In this document: one piece after another, positions 61,080-64,000 of the stretch
How the letters are laid out: each line of letters opens with the position of its first letter
Position numbering within the stretch: the stretch's first letter is position 1
From: Sutcliffiella horikoshii
GTDB taxonomy: Bacteria; Bacillota; Bacilli; Bacillales; Bacillaceae_I
Direction: 5' to 3'
Length of the DNA stretch: 64,000 nt
Assembly: GCF_020524325.1 (NCBI RefSeq)
Contig: NZ_JAIVKY010000011.1
Location: forward strand, 1-64,000
The notes under the pieces: model-generated
Told to the model about the DNA's origin: nothing
Seen by the model: only the letters and a program-made list of their open reading frames with translations
Database searches by the model: none
Made by a program: the position numbers and the translations under genes

Positions 61080-62294
61080 TTACCCACTAACTTGCTCCAA
61101 CACTTTTCTACTGAAGTCCTTCATTTTTGATTCCAGGAGAGGCTCAAAGTTATCGACGGCTTTTTGGGCGGCAGTTACGGCTTCTGCCTTTTTTCCGAAC
61201 TCCATAAGAAGGAGTGCTTGGTAGGATTCTTTTATATATAAAAATGACAAGTCAATAGGATGGTGAAGGTCAGGCATGATGAACAATTCTATTGTTTGAT
61301 ATGCCTCTTCATAGCGTCCCAAATAGTAAAGGGCTTTAGCTTTTTCTAAATTCAACCAAGGTGCATAGAAATCCACTAATTCTAAGGAAGAAAAGCAATC
61401 TTCAATTCTGGCAAGTGCCTGTTCGTATTCTTTCTTTTCTGCTATCAAATCCATAATGGCGAATAATTCACAAAAATAAATGGAGGAGTCGTGATCTGCA
61501 AATTCTCCGTATTGCTTTAACTTTCTTAAATAATACTCTTTTTTTTGTATATCTCCCTCCATCAATGCATGTGCAGCGGCGAGACGGTAGAGGTCATCTG
61601 TCAAATAAAAGATACGTTTTTCTTTTGAATAGGCAAGTGCCTTTTCCATCGTTTCAACTGCTGCTTTGGAATTCCCGACTGCATATAAGTACACGGCTTC
61701 CGTATAATCAAGATCAAGTCTTGCCATCGGTTCTATGTAGGCGTGCTTGGCTTCAATTTCTACTCGTTCATTTATAAAAATACGTAATGCTTCTTGGTAG
61801 TTATGTTCAGAAAATGCTATAGATGAACGAAAAATCCCAATGGACGTTCGATTGGAGGAAATGTTCATCTCGTCAAACATGTCAGAAGCTGTCTTAAGAA
61901 GACTTTCCCAACCAGTACGTTGTTGCCGTTGCAGAGAATAGCTATATATCTCTAAAAGTCTTGCACTCTCATATCCATGGTTAAGCTTATCTAAGTGAGG
62001 TTCGATTTGTGCGATAAGTTGCGAATATTTGTCAGTGAGTTCTAGCAATGGTACATTGAAAATCTTTTCAGCACGTTCTAATATTTCTCTCAGTTCTTGA
62101 GAATGGCCCTCCCCTAATAATTCTGATCTCTCCACACCAAGCTGATGAGCAATATAAGTAAGACTTTCCATGGATGGATTGGCCTTGTTATTTTCAATCA
62201 GGCTGAGCATTCCTTTTGTCAGCTCTGTCCCTGCCAATGCTTCCAACGTCATCTTCTTTTGTTTTCTTAATTTTCGTATCCGATTTCCGAGCAT
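61080..62294 (-). CDS. XRE-family regulator with TPR repeats
   Basis: 404 aa, AAAAAGGAGG nine bases before the ATG. N-terminal helix-turn-helix (1-62): IRKLRKQKKMTLEALAG, LTKGMLSLIENNKANPSMESL. The rest (about 70-400) is a chain of TPR helical pairs, for example AVYLYAVGNSKAAVETMEKALAY and KALYYLGRYEEAYQTIELF. The design is that of RRNPP-like peptide-responsive regulators (PlcR, Rgg), though no partner peptide gene is seen. It is divergent from the MFS transporter; two 17-bp palindromes in the shared region are the likely operators. Confidence 0.87.
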   Translation of the reverse strand: MLGNRIRKLRKQKKMTLEALAGTELTKGMLSLIENNKANPSMESLTYIAHQLGVERSELLGEGHSQELREILERAEKIFNVPLLELTDKYSQLIAQIEPHLDKLNHGYESARLLEIYSYSLQRQQRTGWESLLKTASDMFDEMNISSNRTSIGIFRSSIAFSEHNYQEALRIFINERVEIEAKHAYIEPMARLDLDYTEAVYLYAVGNSKAAVETMEKALAYSKEKRIFYLTDDLYRLAAAHALMEGDIQKKEYYLRKLKQYGEFADHDSSIYFCELFAIMDLIAEKKEYEQALARIEDCFSSLELVDFYAPWLNLEKAKALYYLGRYEEAYQTIELFIMPDLHHPIDLSFLYIKESYQALLLMEFGKKAEAVTAAQKAVDNFEPLLESKMKDFSRKVLEQVSG

Positions 62295-62326
62295 AGAGGT
62301 GTGCCTCCTTTTTGAAAAATATATTT

Positions 62327-62343
62327 GTTTAATTATATTAAAC
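62327..62343. promoter_or_regulatory. Palindromic operator 1 of the XRE/MFS pair
   Basis: GTTTAATTATATTAAAC, a 17-bp palindrome with one central mismatch. It lies 33 bp upstream of the regulator start and overlaps the expected regulator promoter, which suggests autoregulation. Confidence 0.7.
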
Positions 62344-62349
62344 TTTTTC

Positions 62350-62379
62350 TTGAATTGGAATACCTTGGTATGGTAAGAT
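62350..62379 (+). promoter_or_regulatory. Promoter of the MFS transporter gene
   Basis: TTGAAT (62350-62355), 18-bp spacer, TAAGAT (62374-62379). It lies exactly between the two palindromes, so a regulator bound at either site could control it. Confidence 0.55.
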
Positions 62380-62381
62380 TT

Positions 62382-62398
62382 GTTTAATTAAATTAAAC
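62382..62398. promoter_or_regulatory. Palindromic operator 2 of the XRE/MFS pair
   Basis: GTTTAATTAAATTAAAC, near-identical to operator 1 and 55 bp from it. It lies directly downstream of the MFS -10, so a bound protein would block the transporter promoter. Confidence 0.7.
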
Positions 62399-62422
62399 TT
62401 TTATTAAAACGGGGTGCTTTTA

Positions 62423-63736
62423 ATGGAGGAAAGCTTAAAGCTGAAAAGAGCAACATATCATCTGTACACCTTTATGATTAGTAAATTAATCTCCACCTTT
62501 GGATCACAGGTATATGCATTTGCCATTAGTTTTTATATTTTGCAACTTACCGGGTCTGCAACAAGCTTTGCAACTAATCTTCTATGTAATATACTCCCAC
62601 GAACACTTGCAGGACCATTTGCTGGAGCCATCACGGATCGATATTCTAGAAAAAAGATTGTTATTTTCTCACAAATAGCCACAACTCTTGCCATCACAGG
62701 ACTTCTCATCTATTCCCTAACATCAGGACTCTCCCTCATAGCAATTTACACAACAACTAGTATACTTTCTTTGACTTCCATGTTTTCTGGAATTGCATTT
62801 ACTTCATCCATCACAGGATTAATTGATCAGGCTCGTATTCAAAAAGCAATGTCAATGAACCAGATGGCCATTTCTTTTGCAGCTATAGGAAGCCCTGCTG
62901 TCGGCGGGCTTTTGTATGGAACAGTACCGATTCCTGTATTCCTTATAATGTTTATTGTTGCCTCTATCTTTGCCGTAATTTTGGAATCAACGATGAATTT
63001 CCGTTTATTTTCTGAAGTTAAGGCGAGCGGAGAGGAGGGGGAGAAGAAGGAATCCATGATGCAGAGCATGAAAGCGGGTTTACGCTACTTGCGTGTGCAA
63101 AATTCAATTTTGCCCATACTCTGGATACTTTTACTTATTAACTTTCTTTTCGGGGCTTATGAAGTTGGGTATTCCTATATCCTGATTGATAATCTGAAAA
63201 TGGAGTCTCAGCATTTTGGTTTCACACAAGGAGCATTTTCGCTTGGCATGTTGCTAATGTCGATTTATTTTTCCGGGCGAAAAGAAGTGAAATTTCCGCT
63301 GCTTGTTTCCAAAAAGGGAATCCTAGGAATGGGAGCGGTTATGGGGGCGATTTCTCTTCCGCTGTTGTTGTCGATGTCATACTGGATAATGTTCTCTTAT
63401 TATATGTTTCTCATGTTCAGCTTCGGTTCACTCATAATTATCGTAAATACACCTTTGCAAGTGATGCTTCAAAAGACCGTTGCTGACGAATTCAAGGGGC
63501 GTGTATTTTCCATTATTGAAACGATGGCGATGGCGCTAATTCCTCTTGGTATGGTGATTTACGGGGTATTGTATGATGTCTTTCCGGGGGAGTGGATCTT
63601 GCTTTTATCCGCTGGAATGCTTATTGTTATCACGCTGATTATGGCGAGACCGTCTGTAATTCGAAAAGTGCATCCAGAGATTGGTGAGAAGCAGGAGGAG
63701 GTCCGTTCTGTGGAAGCGGGGAGTGTGGCGCAGTAA
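62423..63736 (+). CDS. MFS transporter (macrolide-efflux-like)
   Basis: 437 aa from the ATG at 62423 after GGGGTG; three more in-frame codons begin with a GTG inside that site. Twelve hydrophobic segments. The loop between helices 2 and 3 is AGPFAGAITDRYSRKKIVIFSQ, typical of the MefA/enterobactin-exporter-like branch. A central hydrophilic loop (about 195-220, EVKASGEEGEKKESMMQ) separates the halves. Probably a drug or metabolite exporter controlled by the divergent XRE-TPR protein. The last array of the window starts 11 bp after its stop. Confidence 0.85.
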   Translation: MEESLKLKRATYHLYTFMISKLISTFGSQVYAFAISFYILQLTGSATSFATNLLCNILPRTLAGPFAGAITDRYSRKKIVIFSQIATTLAITGLLIYSLTSGLSLIAIYTTTSILSLTSMFSGIAFTSSITGLIDQARIQKAMSMNQMAISFAAIGSPAVGGLLYGTVPIPVFLIMFIVASIFAVILESTMNFRLFSEVKASGEEGEKKESMMQSMKAGLRYLRVQNSILPILWILLLINFLFGAYEVGYSYILIDNLKMESQHFGFTQGAFSLGMLLMSIYFSGRKEVKFPLLVSKKGILGMGAVMGAISLPLLLSMSYWIMFSYYMFLMFSFGSLIIIVNTPLQVMLQKTVADEFKGRVFSIIETMAMALIPLGMVIYGVLYDVFPGEWILLLSAGMLIVITLIMARPSVIRKVHPEIGEKQEEVRSVEAGSVAQ

Positions 63737-63746
63737 ACTAAGAGAG

Positions 63747-64000
63747 TATGAAGACATCAGATGGGGAGAATTAAGGTCGGCGAGGTCTTGATAAGTGGTA
63801 TGAAGACATCTGATGGCCAGAATGGAGGTCAGTGAGGTCTTGATAGGTGGTATGAAGACATCAGATGGGGAGAATTAAGGTCGGCGAGGTCTTGATAAGT
63901 GGTATGAAGACATCTGTTGGCCAGAATGGAGGTCAGTGAGGTCTTGATAGGTGGTATGAAGACATCAGATGGGGAGAATTAAGGTCGGCTAGGTCTTGAT
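63747..64000. repeat. 52-bp tandem repeat array, class A (5 units, open at right edge)
   Basis: TATGAAGACATC starts at 63747, 63799, 63851, 63903 and 63955, an exact 52-bp period. Units alternate between two versions: 1, 3 and 5 carry AGATGGGGAGAATTAAGGTC; 2 and 4 carry TG(A/T)TGGCCAGAATGGAGGTC. The pattern ABABA shows a 104-bp higher-order unit. Units end with GGTCTTGAT, so the junction dyad has one mismatch. The array continues beyond the window. Confidence 0.93.

Noticed and set aside
63747-64000. CRISPR array (repeat units of about 24 bp separated by about 28 bp)
   Set aside because: The 'spacers' are themselves repeated within each locus (ABABA here; nearly identical in 50128-50360), there are no cas genes, and the same period occurs with unrelated sequences.
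1-64000. tRNA, rRNA, prophage or integrative element
   Set aside because: No tRNA-like cloverleaf end, rRNA stretch, integrase, transposase or phage structural gene was seen; all genes look like ordinary Bacillaceae chromosome content.

Overview
The window looks like chromosome of an endospore-forming, aerobic Bacillaceae bacterium (Bacillus/Sutcliffiella-like). Supporting signs are Gram-positive ribosome binding sites (AGGAGG types), TTG/GTG starts, many Rho-independent terminators, a sporulation cortex gene (pdaA), and gene blocks that match Bacillus subtilis loci: ysfBCD (glycolate oxidase), yfkAB/yfkD, and yfjS(pdaA)/yfjP/yfjO. The species cannot be fixed from sequence reading alone. I saw no rRNA, tRNA, prophage, transposase or CRISPR array.

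Layout. 0.2-4.7 kb: glycolate oxidase subunits glcF and glcD, their CdaR-type regulator, and a general-stress flavin-fold protein. 4.7-9.2 kb: a candidate small RNA, a YczE/YitT-type membrane protein, YfkD, a small membrane protein, the radical-SAM protein YfkAB and a SE1561-type protein. 9.2-17.6 kb: a GNAT/pentapeptide fusion, class I fumarase, PdaA, an AlkA-like glycosylase, an rRNA uracil methyltransferase, MscL, and a guanine-riboswitch-controlled nucleoside transporter. 17.8-24.7 kb: a five-gene operon joining an Hpt-REC-GGDEF-REC diguanylate cyclase, a membrane HEAT-repeat protein, a processive family-2 glycosyltransferase, a lone receiver and a large histidine kinase. This looks like a self-contained c-di-GMP-controlled surface polysaccharide system. 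24.7-27.7 kb: DUF1456 protein, Gfo/Idh oxidoreductase, nucleoside hydrolase. 27.8-37.3 kb: a cre-controlled monosaccharide ABC transporter followed by a binding-protein/LytS-type kinase/YesN-type regulator sensing system and a second sugar-binding lipoprotein. 37.4-46.6 kb: phosphatase, EmrE-type transporter, fatty-acid desaturase, secreted coiled-coil protein, cupin/HD-GYP protein, and an operon of an AcoR-like-sensor GGDEF-EAL protein with an acetolactate-synthase-like enzyme and a carboxymuconolactone decarboxylase family protein. 46.9-50.1 kb: DJ-1 protein, Fe-alcohol dehydrogenase, small monooxygenase and LysR regulator, probably aldehyde/electrophile defence. 50.5-63.7 kb: a transglutaminase-like lipoprotein, DUF1835 protein, a frameshifted DUF4097 gene, aminotransferase, DinB, EEP nuclease-fold protein, sulfatase, LysE exporter, and a divergent XRE-TPR regulator/MFS transporter pair with twin palindromic operators.

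Three c-di-GMP turnover proteins (diguanylate cyclase, HD-GYP, GGDEF-EAL) lie within 29 kb, so second-messenger control is a theme of the region.

The most unusual structure is intergenic. Six loci (1, 9047, 26501, 50128, 56084, 63747) carry tandem arrays with a period of 52 bp (one step of 53), in three unrelated sequence classes, each with a dyad once per unit. Two further loci (4917 and 11986) carry arrays with an exact 21-bp period and different core sequences. 52 bp and 21 bp are five and two turns of B-DNA, so every array presents its repeated site on one face of the helix. Most arrays sit just downstream of genes, including between convergent genes. I know of no named family that matches them.
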